NCBI RefSeq assembly: GCF_003259845.1
Contig: NZ_QLMJ01000026.1
Coordinates: 122,996 to 186,995, forward strand
DNA length: 64,000 nt
Origin: Actinoplanes lutulentus
GTDB taxonomy: Bacteria > Actinomycetota > Actinomycetes > Mycobacteriales > Micromonosporaceae
Direction: 5' to 3'
The stretch's first letter is position 1. Each line of letters begins with the position of its first letter. Shown here one piece after another: positions 36,692 through 45,941 of this stretch. Made by a program: the position numbers and the translations under genes. A model generated the notes under the pieces. That model was not told the origin of the DNA and searched no databases. It saw nothing but the letters and a program-made list of their open reading frames with translations.

Positions 36692-39373
36692 TCAGCTCGC
36701 TTCGATGATCGCCTTCTCGATCGCGCCCAAGAGCTTAGCCGCTTCAGTAGCGGGAACGCCGCCACCCTGAGCAAGGTCCGCATTGCCCCCGCCACGACCG
36801 GAAAGGGCCGCCTTGACCAGGTCCGACGCGGAAAGGCCGCGAGTCTTGGCCGCGCCGTTGATCGCTACGATCAGTGACGCCTTGCCCCCGGAGCGCGCTG
36901 TCACCGCGACAACCGCGGGCCGAGCCTTGTCGATCTTGCCGCGAATCTCCTGTGCGAGGGTCCGCACGTCGTTGACCGCCGCGCCCTCCGGCGCCTCGGT
37001 GCCGACGTACGCCACGCCGTCCAGGTTCTTGGCCGCGTCGACGAGCCCGGCGGCGCCCGCGAGCACCGCCTGCGCCCGCATCTTCTCCAGCTCCTTCTCC
37101 GCGTCGCGCAGGGCCGCCACGGTGTGCTCGACCCGGTCGGCGACCTGGTCGTTCGGCACCCGGAACAGCTCGGCGATACGGGAGACCAGCAGGTGCTCCT
37201 TGGCGAGGAAGCCGAACGCGTCGATGCCGACGAGCGCCTCGACCCGGCGTACGCCGGAACCGATCGACGACTCGTTGAGGATCTTCACGAGGCCCAGCTG
37301 GCCGGACCGCGCCACGTGCGTGCCACCACACAGTTCACGCGCGTAGTCGCCGACCTCAACCACACGGACCTCATCGCCGTACTTCTCACCGAAGAGCGCC
37401 ATCGCGCCGAGCCGGCGCGCCTCGTCCTGGGAGGTGATGAACGCGTGCACTTCGAGGTCGCGCAGCAGCACCTCGTTGATCTGCTGCTCCACGTCGTTCA
37501 GCACGGTCGGCGAGATCGCGCCCGGCGTGTTGAAGTCGAACCGCAGACGGCCCGGCGCGTTCAGCGAACCCGCCTGGGTCGCCGACTCGCCGAGGAAGTT
37601 GCGCATCGTCTGGTGGACCAGGTGCGTCGCGGTGTGCGAGCGCGAGATCGCCCGGCGGCGGTCGATGTCGATCTCCGCGAAGCCGGTCTCGCCGGAGCGC
37701 ACCTCGCCGCTGAGCACCCGCGCCTTGTGCACGATCAGACCCGGAATCGGCTGCTGCACGTCGACGATCTCGAGCCGGCCGCCGCCCACGTTGATGAAGC
37801 CGGTGTCGGCCTGCTGGCCGCCGCCCTCCGCGTAGAACGGGGTGGTGTCGAGCACCAGCTCGACGTAGTCACCCTCGCCGGCCACCTCGATCCGGCCGGA
37901 GTCGCCGATCAGCGCGCGAACGCGCGACTCCCGGCTCACCTCCTGGTAACCGGTGAACTCGATCGCGCCGCCCTCGTCCAGCGCCGAGCGGTACGACGAG
38001 AGGTCCGCGTGGCCGGTCTTGCGCGCCGCCGCGTCCGCTTTCGCCGCCTGCTTCTGCTCCGACATCAGACGGCGGAAACCGTCCTGATCGACCCGCAGGC
38101 CCTGCTCGGACGCGATCTCCAGGGTCAGATCGATCGGGAAGCCGTAGGTGTCGTGCAGCTTGAACGCCTGCGCACCCGACAGCAGGTTGCCGCCCGCCGA
38201 GCGAGTCTCGGCAATCGCGGTGTCCAGGATCGTGGTGCCGGCCTTCAGCGTGGAGACGAACGCCTCCTCCTCCGCGTACGCGTACGTGGAGATCCGGCCG
38301 AACTCCTTCGCCAGCTCCGGGTACGACGGGGCCATGCAGTCCCGCGCGATCGGCAGCAGTTCCGGGAACGTGGCGCCCTGCCAGCCCAGCAGACGCATCG
38401 CCCGGATCGCGCGGCGCATGATGCGGCGCAGCACGTAACCACGGCCCTCGTTGCTCGGGGTGATCCCGTCGCCGATCAGCATCAGCGCGGTGCGCACGTG
38501 GTCCGCGATCACCCGCAGCCGGATGTCGTCCGGGTGCGAGGTGCCCGCCTCGTGGCCCGAGTGCGCGCCGTAGACCTTGCCGGCCAGCTCCGCCGCCTTG
38601 GACAGGATCGGCTTGACCTCGTCGATCTCGTACAGGTTGTCGACACCCTGCAGGATCGACGCGACCCGCTCCAGGCCCATGCCCGTGTCGATGTTCTTCT
38701 TCGGCAGATCACTGACGATCGTGAACTGCTCCTTGCTCTTCACGTCGGTGATCTCGTACTGCATGAAGACGAGGTTCCAGTACTCCATGTACCGGTCCTC
38801 GTCGACCTCCGGGCCACCCTCTTTGCCGTACTCGGGGCCACGGTCGTAGAAGAGCTCGGAACAGGTGCCACCCGGGCCGGGGATGCCCATGTGCCACCAG
38901 TTGTCCTTCTTGCCCCGGCGGACGATCCGCTCGGCGGGCACGCCGATCGCGCGCCACATCTCGAACGCCTCGTCGTCGTCGAGGTACACGGTCGGCCAGA
39001 TGCGCGTCGGGTCGAGGCCGAAGCCGCCCTTCTCGATCGGGTTGGTCGACAGCTCCCAGGCGAGGCGGATCGCCTCTTCCTTGAAGTAGTCGCCGAACGA
39101 GAAGTTGCCGTTCATCTGGAAGAACGTGCCGTGCCGGCTGGTCTTGCCGACCTCGTCGATGTCCGGCGTCCGGATGCACTTCTGCACGCTGACCGCCCGC
39201 GAGTACGGCGGCGTCTGCTGGCCCAGGAAGAACGGCACGAACTGCACCATGCCGGCGTTGATGAACAGCAGGTTCGGGTCGTCGATAGCCGGCAGCGGGG
39301 CACTCGGGACCACGGTGTGCCCGTTCGCCTCGAAATGCGCCAGATAGCGCCGCTTGATCTCCGCCGTCTTCAT
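36692..39373 (-). CDS. alaS: Alanyl-tRNA synthetase
   Basis: Class II synthetase, 893 residues, full length. Catalytic domain at the N-terminus (KRRYLAHFEANGHTVVPSAPL, TSRHGTFFQMNGNFSFGDYFKEEAI), tRNA-recognition domain, editing domain with zinc ligands HTATHLVH and CGGTH (Cys/His), and C-Ala DHHA1-type tail ending GGGNADLAQGGG, the Gly-rich segment typical of the family. ATG 39373 overlaps the stop of the upstream small gene by 4 bp. Confidence 0.98.
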   Translation of the reverse strand: MKTAEIKRRYLAHFEANGHTVVPSAPLPAIDDPNLLFINAGMVQFVPFFLGQQTPPYSRAVSVQKCIRTPDIDEVGKTSRHGTFFQMNGNFSFGDYFKEEAIRLAWELSTNPIEKGGFGLDPTRIWPTVYLDDDEAFEMWRAIGVPAERIVRRGKKDNWWHMGIPGPGGTCSELFYDRGPEYGKEGGPEVDEDRYMEYWNLVFMQYEITDVKSKEQFTIVSDLPKKNIDTGMGLERVASILQGVDNLYEIDEVKPILSKAAELAGKVYGAHSGHEAGTSHPDDIRLRVIADHVRTALMLIGDGITPSNEGRGYVLRRIMRRAIRAMRLLGWQGATFPELLPIARDCMAPSYPELAKEFGRISTYAYAEEEAFVSTLKAGTTILDTAIAETRSAGGNLLSGAQAFKLHDTYGFPIDLTLEIASEQGLRVDQDGFRRLMSEQKQAAKADAAARKTGHADLSSYRSALDEGGAIEFTGYQEVSRESRVRALIGDSGRIEVAGEGDYVELVLDTTPFYAEGGGQQADTGFINVGGGRLEIVDVQQPIPGLIVHKARVLSGEVRSGETGFAEIDIDRRRAISRSHTATHLVHQTMRNFLGESATQAGSLNAPGRLRFDFNTPGAISPTVLNDVEQQINEVLLRDLEVHAFITSQDEARRLGAMALFGEKYGDEVRVVEVGDYARELCGGTHVARSGQLGLVKILNESSIGSGVRRVEALVGIDAFGFLAKEHLLVSRIAELFRVPNDQVADRVEHTVAALRDAEKELEKMRAQAVLAGAAGLVDAAKNLDGVAYVGTEAPEGAAVNDVRTLAQEIRGKIDKARPAVVAVTARSGGKASLIVAINGAAKTRGLSASDLVKAALSGRGGGNADLAQGGGVPATEAAKLLGAIEKAIIEAS

Positions 39374-39660
39374 CGGTTTCCCTCCTGCGTGCCGTACTCC
39401 GCGTCCTCGCGCAGGTCGGCGAACTTGTCCTCGTAAAGCTCACCGGCGGCGAACGCCTGGTGGATCTGTTCTTCCCGCTCGGCCATACCGTCGCGGACGT
39501 CATCAACGAAGCTACGCAGTGACTCGACGAGCCCGCCAGCGGATTCCGACAGAGACGTCGCGATCCCGGTCGGAGTGAACTCGTTGGCCTTCTGGTTGAG
39601 CTTGCGGACGACGATGGCGCCGACGGCCAGGCCGACACCGAGCCAGAGCAGGCGCTTCAT
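39370..39660 (-). CDS. Small membrane-anchored protein, DUF6167-like
   Basis: A 96-residue protein with an N-terminal membrane helix (LLWLGVGLAVGAIVV, residues 4-18) followed by RKLNQKANEFTPTGIATSLSESAGGL and a charged helical tail. It sits immediately upstream of alaS with a 4-bp overlap, where actinobacteria commonly encode a protein described as DUF6167; the name is tentative. ATG 39660 was preferred over a frame to 39732, which would overlap the next gene. Function unknown. Confidence 0.7.
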   Translation of the reverse strand: MKRLLWLGVGLAVGAIVVRKLNQKANEFTPTGIATSLSESAGGLVESLRSFVDDVRDGMAEREEQIHQAFAAGELYEDKFADLREDAEYGTQEGNR

Positions 39661-39685
39661 GACGGCGATCCCCTTATCTAGGTGT

Positions 39686-40135
39686 TCAGCGTCCGGCTTT
39701 GCGGCGCTGCTTGAGGGTGGCGCGGACCTCACGGTCGTCCTCGGCGGCCCTGCGGGCGGCGGCGGCCTTGCGGATCCCGTACCCGAAGGACGCGACCTTG
39801 ACCAGCGGGTTGGCCGCGGCGGCGGACACGACGGTGACCAGGTTCGCGACGTTCGCGGTGACGTTCTGCGCGTGCTCGGTCATCGTGTCGACCTTGGCGA
39901 GCTGCACGTTCACGCCGTCCAATGAGACCTGAACCTGGCCGAGCGCGGTGTTCACGTTCTCCACGGTCGTGTTCACATTGGTCAGCAGCGGGCCGGTGCG
40001 GTCCACCACATCGTTGATCGCACGCGTTGCGGCGTCGACCGTCCGTCCCAGCTTGAGAATCGGCACGGCCAGCACGAGCACGAGCATCAGGAAAGCACCC
40101 GCCGCAATCAGGCCTGCGACTTCTCCGGGTTCCAT
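39686..40135 (-). CDS. DUF948 domain-containing membrane protein
   Basis: A 149-residue protein with one N-terminal membrane helix (AGLIAAGAFLMLVLVLAVPIL, about 7-27) followed by a long amphipathic helix rich in Val/Asn/Thr heptads (TGPLLTNVNTTVENVNTALGQVQ) as in DUF948 proteins, a second weakly hydrophobic stretch (VANLVTVVSAAAANPLVKVASFGYGI) and a basic C-terminus. The alaS-DUF6167-DUF948 order is common in actinobacteria. Function unknown. Confidence 0.82.
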   Translation of the reverse strand: MEPGEVAGLIAAGAFLMLVLVLAVPILKLGRTVDAATRAINDVVDRTGPLLTNVNTTVENVNTALGQVQVSLDGVNVQLAKVDTMTEHAQNVTANVANLVTVVSAAAANPLVKVASFGYGIRKAAAARRAAEDDREVRATLKQRRKAGR

Positions 40136-40214
40136 GTAGCGCGTCTCCTCTTCGGGTGGTCACGGTTCGGCGGGACAACGCAGGTGACCCTACCGTCCGT
40201 GACCACCACGCGCG

Positions 40215-43200
40215 TCACGACGCCTCGGGTGTCGGATCCAAGAGGGGATCATCGGTCGGCAGCACCGCGTCCGGCTGCACCCCGACGAGCCCAGGATTGG
40301 TGTCCGCCTTGCCCCGCTGATCCATGACCGTGTTCTGCACCTTGATGCTGACCGTCGATCCGTCGCACTCCTTCGGAGCGGCGTCCTCGGTCCCCTCCGC
40401 GAGCGTGACCTGCTCCACGGCACAGCCCGGCAGGCTCACATAGAGGTCCAGAGTCAACTCGTCCCGCCGCCAGCAGGTGTAGGAGCCCTCTTCCTTGTCG
40501 ATCGCCGTCTCCGGGCAGTCGGCGACCTTCCACTGCGTCCAGCCGGCGTCGGTCAGCGCACCGGTGTAAGCCTTGGCGGTCTCCGCGAACGGCTTCTCCG
40601 ACACGGCCATCCGCTCCCGGAACCGGCAGTCCAGGAAACACCAGCGGCTGTTGCTCGCCTGGTCCTCCACGTCCTGCGCGGCCCACCCGGGCACGCTCAG
40701 CTTGTCGAGCGACGCGAACACCGGATCGCTGCTGATCGCCCGGATTCCGAAGAATGCCGGAAGCACCAGCAACACCACAGCCGCCAGCGTCAACAGCACA
40801 CCGACACGCAGACGCCGTTGCGTACGCATCTTGTGCCGAAGCTCGGAAAGCCCACCCTCACTCGCGGCCCCTGCGGCGCCTTCTTCACCCCCATGGGGTA
40901 CGCCCAACGCCCTGCCCGTGGTCCCGGAGGACGCCCGTCCGCCGCCGCCAGAAGCCGCCGGATCCGCGCCGGCCCGCACAGCCCCCGTCCCGTCAGGCCC
41001 TGATCCGGCCTGTCCCAGCGCTTCGGGGCCGGCACTCGCGCGGCCGGGCACAGCGGCGCCAGCCCTGATCGGCCCGGTGCCCTCAGGTCCGTTACCGGGG
41101 GCCCGCCCGGGAACGGCGACACCGACCCGAGCCGAGCCCACATCCGAGCCCGGACCCTGTCCATCGGGGCTGACAACCGCGCGGCCAGGAACCGCGGCTC
41201 CTCCCCGAACGGGTCCCGCACCCGGTCCACCCTGCCCGTCTTGGCCTTTAGTTTCCGGGCCGGCGCCGGGGCGTCCGGGCACCATCGCGCCTGCCCTGGC
41301 CTGACCGGTCTGCGGGCCGTTACCGCCACGGACCGCGCCGGTCTGCGGACCAGCAGCCCCCCGCACCTGCGGGCCGGTGCCACCGCGGACCGCGCCGGTC
41401 TGCGGACCGCTGGCGCCGCCGGCACGAACCGGACCGGTCTGCGGACCGGTACCGTCCGGTCCGGCGCCGGGCTGTCCCGGAGCCGTGACACCCGCCACGC
41501 CCGCACGTGCCTGAGCTGCTTCCGGTCCCTGCGGGCCGCGCCCGGGCGCTCCGCCACGCGCACCGCTGACCGGGCGCGCCTTGCCGGCCCCAGCCCTGCC
41601 TGCAGCGGCGCCGGCGGCGGCGCCGAGCGCTCCCGCGGCAGCCGCGCCCATCACTCCGGGTCCGCCCTGGACTCCAGGTCCGGCCTGGACTCCGGGACCG
41701 CTCTGGGCTGCTCCGGGCACGGCGGCGCCGCCCCGGGGCGTGCCGGGGCGTTGTGCGCGGCGGCCCGGTACGTTGCGGGCGCGGTCGTTGTCGTCCGCCC
41801 AGTTGTCGCTTTCCGGGCCGTCCGGCGTGCTCGCGCGGCCGGGCCGGCGAACCACTCCCGGCTGACCGGGCGCGGCCGTCGCGGCCGGACCCCCGTCCTG
41901 GCCGGGCTGCGGCGGAACTCCGGCCGCACCACGCTGGACCCGAGCCGTACCCGGGCGCTGGATCACACCTGACGTGCTGTCCGCCATCGCGCCGGCCCGG
42001 CCCGGAAGCGCCGGGGTGCGGGCACCCTCGGGTCCCGGAACCACCGGCGGAACCACAGCGGCGCCGGCGCGCACCGGCCGCCCGTCACCGGGTCCCAGCC
42101 GGCGCGGTCCGGTCACACCGCCGGTGCCGGGCTGGTCCCCTGCGTCCTCGGGGCCGCGTCGTCCCGGGCGTACGAATCCGCGCGTGCCGGAGTCCTGACC
42201 ACCCTCCGGCTCGGCCGCACGGTGGCCGGACCGGATGAACCCCTGCGTACCGGGGTCCTGCTCCGGCTCGGTGGCCCGATGTCCGGGTCGCATGAAGCCG
42301 TGCGTGCCGGTGTCCGGCTCGGTTTCCGGGCCGCCCCGGCGGCGCACGAACCGCTGCGCGCCGGTCTCGGTGCCGACCTGGGTGCCCACACGCCGGGCAC
42401 CCCGGCTGCGCGGCTCCTCGCCGGGCGTCACGATGCCGTAGGAGCCACTGTCCGTACCCACGCTGGCAGCACCGGTATCCGTGCCGCCCTGCGCGCCGTG
42501 GCGGCCACGCGGCTCACCCGGCCCGGCAGCGCCTGGCCCCGCCACCGGTCCGGCAGCGCCTGGGCCTCCTGCCGGTCCGGCAGCGGCCGGTCCTGTTACT
42601 CGTCCGGGAGCGACTGGTCCTGTTGCCCGTCCGGGAGCGACTGGTCCTGTTGCCCGTCCGGGAGCGACTGGTCCTGTTGCCCGTCCGGGAGCGACTGCTC
42701 CCGGGCCGCCGCTGACCGGGGTGGCCCGTCCCGGCGCTGCGATGCGGCCGTGACGGCCGGTCGGCTCTTCGACGTACCCATCCGCTTCGGCCCGCGCCCG
42801 CCGTCCCCGGACCGGCGCCTGGCCCTGACCCGGTCCCTGCGGAATCGCACCGGACTGGTGCACGGCAGGGTCCACCGGCGCGCCACCCGGACGGCCGCCG
42901 CGCGGAACGGGGCCGGTCTGATAAACGGCAGGGTCGACCGGCGCACCACCGGGCCGGCCGGGACCGCCGTCGAATCCACGCGGGATCGGACCCGACTGGT
43001 GCACGGCCGGATCGCCGGGAGCGACACCCGCGCGGCCGGCGCCGGCGTCGAAGTTCCGCGGAATCGGACCCGACTGATCGGCGCCCGCCCGCCCGGCACC
43101 GCCCTCGAAACCACGCGGGATCGGACCCGACTGATGCACGGCGGGATCGCCACCCGGCCCGAAACCGCGCGGGATGGCACCGGACTGGTGCACGGCGGGA

Positions 43201-43982
43201 TCGATCGGAGCGGCGCCGGCCTCGTGGGCCCGGAAACGATCACGGGCCGGACCGGCCGGCGACGTGGGGCGGACGCCCGGCTGGGTTCCGCGCGGATCGG
43301 GCGCTCCGGGACGGCCGCCGGGAGCGGCACCTCGCGCACCGAGCTGCGGGGGGCGGTTGCCCGGGATCTCGGGCGCGTTGCCGGACGCCGGAATGGGAGC
43401 ACCGGCGGGCGCGCCGCCCTCGCCATCGATCTGCCGGCGGCCGTGACCGGGCTCCGCGGCCGGACCCGCACCCGGGCGAGCGCCCGGCGCACCGGGCCCA
43501 CCGCGCCGCGCACCCGCGGGCAGATGTCCCGGCGGCATTTGCCCTGGCTGCATCGGACCGGGCTGCATAGGTCCGGCCTGCATCTGACCGGGCTGCATCG
43601 GACCGGGCGGCATCGGTGCGGGCTGCATCGGTCCCGCGGGTCCGGGCTGGCCCGGCATGGCGCCGCCGGAGACTGGGCGCGGCCCGCCCATCTGTCCGGC
43701 CGAGGGGCTCTCCTCGTGGCCGGGCAGGAAGATGTCATCGGAGGGAGCGTCGTCCGGGCCGGGCGCGACACGGCCGGACTTGCTGATCCGCCCCTCGCCG
43801 GGGAGCGTGCCCGGGCCGATCGCCGAGCGCTCCTCCTTGGCGGTACGCAGATCGTCGAGCCAGCCGGTCTCCTCCTGGGGAGGCGCGGACTCCGGCTCGG
43901 CGGGGCGGCCTCGACCGAAGCGCCGGCCTTTCTTACCGCCCACGCCGGTGTCGTCGGGCCGATCGGCACCCCGCGCTGTCAC
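40215..43982 (-). CDS. Giant low-complexity Pro/Gly/Ala-rich single-pass membrane protein with Cys-containing extracytoplasmic domain
   Basis: A 1255-residue protein of unknown function. Residues 1-~100 are charged (ETGWLDDLRTAKEERSAIGPG). About 100-1030 are low complexity with several repeat families: MQPGPMQPGQM, DPAVHQSGPIPRGF, GRATGPVAP, GTQGFIRSGHRA and GPQTGAVRGG. A basic segment (RHKMRTQRRLR) precedes one membrane helix at about 1058-1080 (VGVLLTLAAVVLLVLPAFFGI). The last ~175 residues form a compact extracytoplasmic domain with six cysteines (WCFLDCRF, VADCPE, YTCWRRDE, LPGCAVE, KECDG). Topology by the positive-inside rule: disordered part in the cytoplasm. GTG 43982 overlaps the rarA stop (GTGA). 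Length and composition consistent with the rest of the genome (high GC); no sign of frameshift. Confidence 0.75.
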   Translation of the reverse strand: MTARGADRPDDTGVGGKKGRRFGRGRPAEPESAPPQEETGWLDDLRTAKEERSAIGPGTLPGEGRISKSGRVAPGPDDAPSDDIFLPGHEESPSAGQMGGPRPVSGGAMPGQPGPAGPMQPAPMPPGPMQPGQMQAGPMQPGPMQPGQMPPGHLPAGARRGGPGAPGARPGAGPAAEPGHGRRQIDGEGGAPAGAPIPASGNAPEIPGNRPPQLGARGAAPGGRPGAPDPRGTQPGVRPTSPAGPARDRFRAHEAGAAPIDPAVHQSGAIPRGFGPGGDPAVHQSGPIPRGFEGGAGRAGADQSGPIPRNFDAGAGRAGVAPGDPAVHQSGPIPRGFDGGPGRPGGAPVDPAVYQTGPVPRGGRPGGAPVDPAVHQSGAIPQGPGQGQAPVRGRRARAEADGYVEEPTGRHGRIAAPGRATPVSGGPGAVAPGRATGPVAPGRATGPVAPGRATGPVAPGRVTGPAAAGPAGGPGAAGPVAGPGAAGPGEPRGRHGAQGGTDTGAASVGTDSGSYGIVTPGEEPRSRGARRVGTQVGTETGAQRFVRRRGGPETEPDTGTHGFMRPGHRATEPEQDPGTQGFIRSGHRAAEPEGGQDSGTRGFVRPGRRGPEDAGDQPGTGGVTGPRRLGPGDGRPVRAGAAVVPPVVPGPEGARTPALPGRAGAMADSTSGVIQRPGTARVQRGAAGVPPQPGQDGGPAATAAPGQPGVVRRPGRASTPDGPESDNWADDNDRARNVPGRRAQRPGTPRGGAAVPGAAQSGPGVQAGPGVQGGPGVMGAAAAGALGAAAGAAAGRAGAGKARPVSGARGGAPGRGPQGPEAAQARAGVAGVTAPGQPGAGPDGTGPQTGPVRAGGASGPQTGAVRGGTGPQVRGAAGPQTGAVRGGNGPQTGQARAGAMVPGRPGAGPETKGQDGQGGPGAGPVRGGAAVPGRAVVSPDGQGPGSDVGSARVGVAVPGRAPGNGPEGTGPIRAGAAVPGRASAGPEALGQAGSGPDGTGAVRAGADPAASGGGGRASSGTTGRALGVPHGGEEGAAGAASEGGLSELRHKMRTQRRLRVGVLLTLAAVVLLVLPAFFGIRAISSDPVFASLDKLSVPGWAAQDVEDQASNSRWCFLDCRFRERMAVSEKPFAETAKAYTGALTDAGWTQWKVADCPETAIDKEEGSYTCWRRDELTLDLYVSLPGCAVEQVTLAEGTEDAAPKECDGSTVSIKVQNTVMDQRGKADTNPGLVGVQPDAVLPTDDPLLDPTPEAS
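42601..42698 (-). repeat. 27-bp in-frame tandem repeat within the giant disordered protein gene
   Basis: Three exact 27-bp units (42601-42627, 42628-42654, 42655-42681) plus a partial fourth, encoding the nonapeptide GRATGPVAP. Diverged relatives continue to about 42530. Confidence 0.9.
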
Positions 43983-45574
43983 GGCTGTTCCTCCCCGGCG
44001 TCGCCGCCGCTGTCGTCTATCCGTATGCCATCGTTTCCGGGACCGTCGGGAGCCGGATCGAAGTCCGCCGACGACTGTGACTCATCGTCGGCTCGATCAC
44101 CACCCGCCGCGCGGTCCGGCGTACCCGACGAAGCGGTAACCGACCTGGTCACGCCCCGGGTCACGGGTTCGCCGGCGCTCGTGCGCGGACCGGGGCCGAG
44201 ACCACGCACGATTCTGCGCAGACGCGGCACCCGCTCCCCCACGGCACGTTCGGCACCGTGGTCGGTCGGCCGATAGTAGTCGGTGCCCACGAGATCGTCC
44301 GGCGCGTACTGCTGGCGGACCACACCGCGTGAATCGTCGTGCGGGTAGCGGTAGCCGCGCCCGTGCCCGAGCCCTTTCGAGCCCTGGTAGTGCGCGTCGC
44401 GCAGGTGCGCCGGAACCGAACCGCCGCGCCCGGCCCGCACATCGGCCATGGCCTCACCGAGCGCGGTGGTCACGCTGTTCGACTTGGGCGCGGTCGCGTT
44501 GTGAACCACGGACTGCGCCAGGTTCAGACCCGCTTCCGGCAAACCCACATTCTGTACGGCCGACATGGCCGCCGTGGCGACGAGCAGCGCCTGAGGATCG
44601 GCCATCCCGACGTCCTCACTCGCGAAGATCACCAGCCGCCGGGCGATGAACCGCGGGTCCTCGCCGGCCACCAGCATCCGCGCGAGGTAGTGCAGTGCCG
44701 CGTCCGGGTCGCTGCCCCGCATGCTCTTGATGAACGCGCTGATCACGTCGTAGTGCGCGTCGCCGTCCCGGTCGTAACGGACCGCCGCCACGTCCACCGC
44801 GCGCTCGGCGGTGGCGAGGTCGATCTCTTTCACGTCCTGGGCCAGTGCCGACCCCGCCGCGGCTTCGAGGGCGGTCAGAGCTTTGCGGACGTCGCCTGAC
44901 GCCAGGCGTACCACGTGCTCCTCGGCCTCGGTGGAAAGGGTGACGGCGCCGCCGAGCCCGCGCTCGTCGGTGGTCGCGCGCCGGACGAGGCCGCGCACGT
45001 CGTCGTCGGTGAGCGCCTGCAGCGTGAGCAGCACGCAGCGCGACAGCAGCGGAGAAATGACCGAGAAGTACGGGTTCTCGGTGGTCGCCGCGAGCAGCGT
45101 GACGGTCCGGTCCTCGACCGCCGCGAGCAGCGAGTCCTGCTGGGTCTTGCTGAAACGGTGAACCTCGTCGATGAAGAGGACCGTCGGCGGACCGCCGTAG
45201 CGGCGCTCACGTTTCGCCGTGTCGATCACCGCGCGCACGTCCTTGACGCCGGCGGTGAGCGCGGACATCGCGACGAATTTCCGATCGGTGGCGTGCGCCA
45301 CGAGATGCGCGATAGTGGTCTTGCCGGCGCCCGGCGGACCCCAGAGGATCACCGACATCGGGCTGGCGCCGGTCACCAGCTGGCGCAGCGGGGCGCCGGG
45401 CGCGAGCAGGTGCTCCTGCCCGACGAGCTCATCCAGCGTCGCGGGCCGCATGCGCACCGGCAGAGGCGCGTCAGCGGCGGGCCTCCCGAAGCCGGCGTTG
45501 TCGCCGCCGGCCGGGGCCGAAGCCGGCGCGCCCGGTGGCGCGAGTGAGAAAAGCCCGTCCGTGTCCATCGTCAT
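43979..45574 (-). CDS. rarA: Replication-associated recombination protein A (RarA/MgsA), with C-terminal disordered extension
   Basis: AAA+ ATPase acting at stalled replication forks. The 531-residue product has Walker A WGPPGAGKTT (79-87), Walker B FIDEVHRF, sensor 1 ATTENP and the MgsA C-terminal domain (RYDRDGDAHYDVISAFIKSMRGSDPDAALHYLARML, YPHDDSRGVVRQQYAPDDL). The family is usually about 430-450 residues; the last ~90 residues here are an acidic, Ser/Asp/Gly-rich extension. Start at ATG 45574 or 45568 after a GGAGG. Its TGA overlaps the GTG of the giant membrane protein gene. Confidence 0.93.
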   Translation of the reverse strand: MTMDTDGLFSLAPPGAPASAPAGGDNAGFGRPAADAPLPVRMRPATLDELVGQEHLLAPGAPLRQLVTGASPMSVILWGPPGAGKTTIAHLVAHATDRKFVAMSALTAGVKDVRAVIDTAKRERRYGGPPTVLFIDEVHRFSKTQQDSLLAAVEDRTVTLLAATTENPYFSVISPLLSRCVLLTLQALTDDDVRGLVRRATTDERGLGGAVTLSTEAEEHVVRLASGDVRKALTALEAAAGSALAQDVKEIDLATAERAVDVAAVRYDRDGDAHYDVISAFIKSMRGSDPDAALHYLARMLVAGEDPRFIARRLVIFASEDVGMADPQALLVATAAMSAVQNVGLPEAGLNLAQSVVHNATAPKSNSVTTALGEAMADVRAGRGGSVPAHLRDAHYQGSKGLGHGRGYRYPHDDSRGVVRQQYAPDDLVGTDYYRPTDHGAERAVGERVPRLRRIVRGLGPGPRTSAGEPVTRGVTRSVTASSGTPDRAAGGDRADDESQSSADFDPAPDGPGNDGIRIDDSGGDAGEEQP

Positions 45575-45698
45575 CGACAGTACCGGCCTCCATGACCCAA
45601 TCCGAAACTCGCGGACGGCCGGCCGGACAGCCGACAGCCCGGGCCTCGCCGGCAGAACCAGCGGGACCCGGGCCGTGGGGCGGAGCGTGCCGGCGGCG

Positions 45699-45923
45699 TC
45701 AGCCGCGGCCGGGGCGGCGGCCGTAGAAGCGGCGGCCGGACGAGCCGGTGCCGTTGCCGGCGCGCGGGCCGCTGCCGATGCCGGCGAGGTAGAGCGAGAG
45801 CAGCAGCAGGCCGAGTGAAGCCATCGTGGGGAAGTTGAACAGGTCGGGAGCGCCGAAGTTCGTATCCAGCAGATCAGCGAGCAGCCAGATGCCGAAGACA
45901 ACGGCGGCAGCGATGGCGAGCAT
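45699..45923 (-). CDS. Small two-helix membrane protein
   Basis: A 74-residue protein with two hydrophobic segments (AIAAAVVFGIWLLADLL, residues ~3-19, and ASLGLLLLSLYLAGIG, ~35-50) and a basic Gly/Arg-rich C-terminal tail. ATG 45923 has a GGAGG element 6-7 nt upstream, which supports a real gene. It lies between the MFS transporter gene (18 bp upstream) and rarA. No family recognised. Confidence 0.65.
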   Translation of the reverse strand: MLAIAAAVVFGIWLLADLLDTNFGAPDLFNFPTMASLGLLLLSLYLAGIGSGPRAGNGTGSSGRRFYGRRPGRG

Positions 45924-45941
45924 CAAGTACCTCCGGGGGGA

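Noticed and set aside
42222..44276. Long + strand frame opposite the giant disordered protein
   Set aside because: Mirror of the repeat region. The minus-strand frame is continuous to a coupled start, with a membrane helix and a Cys domain, whereas the + frame has none.
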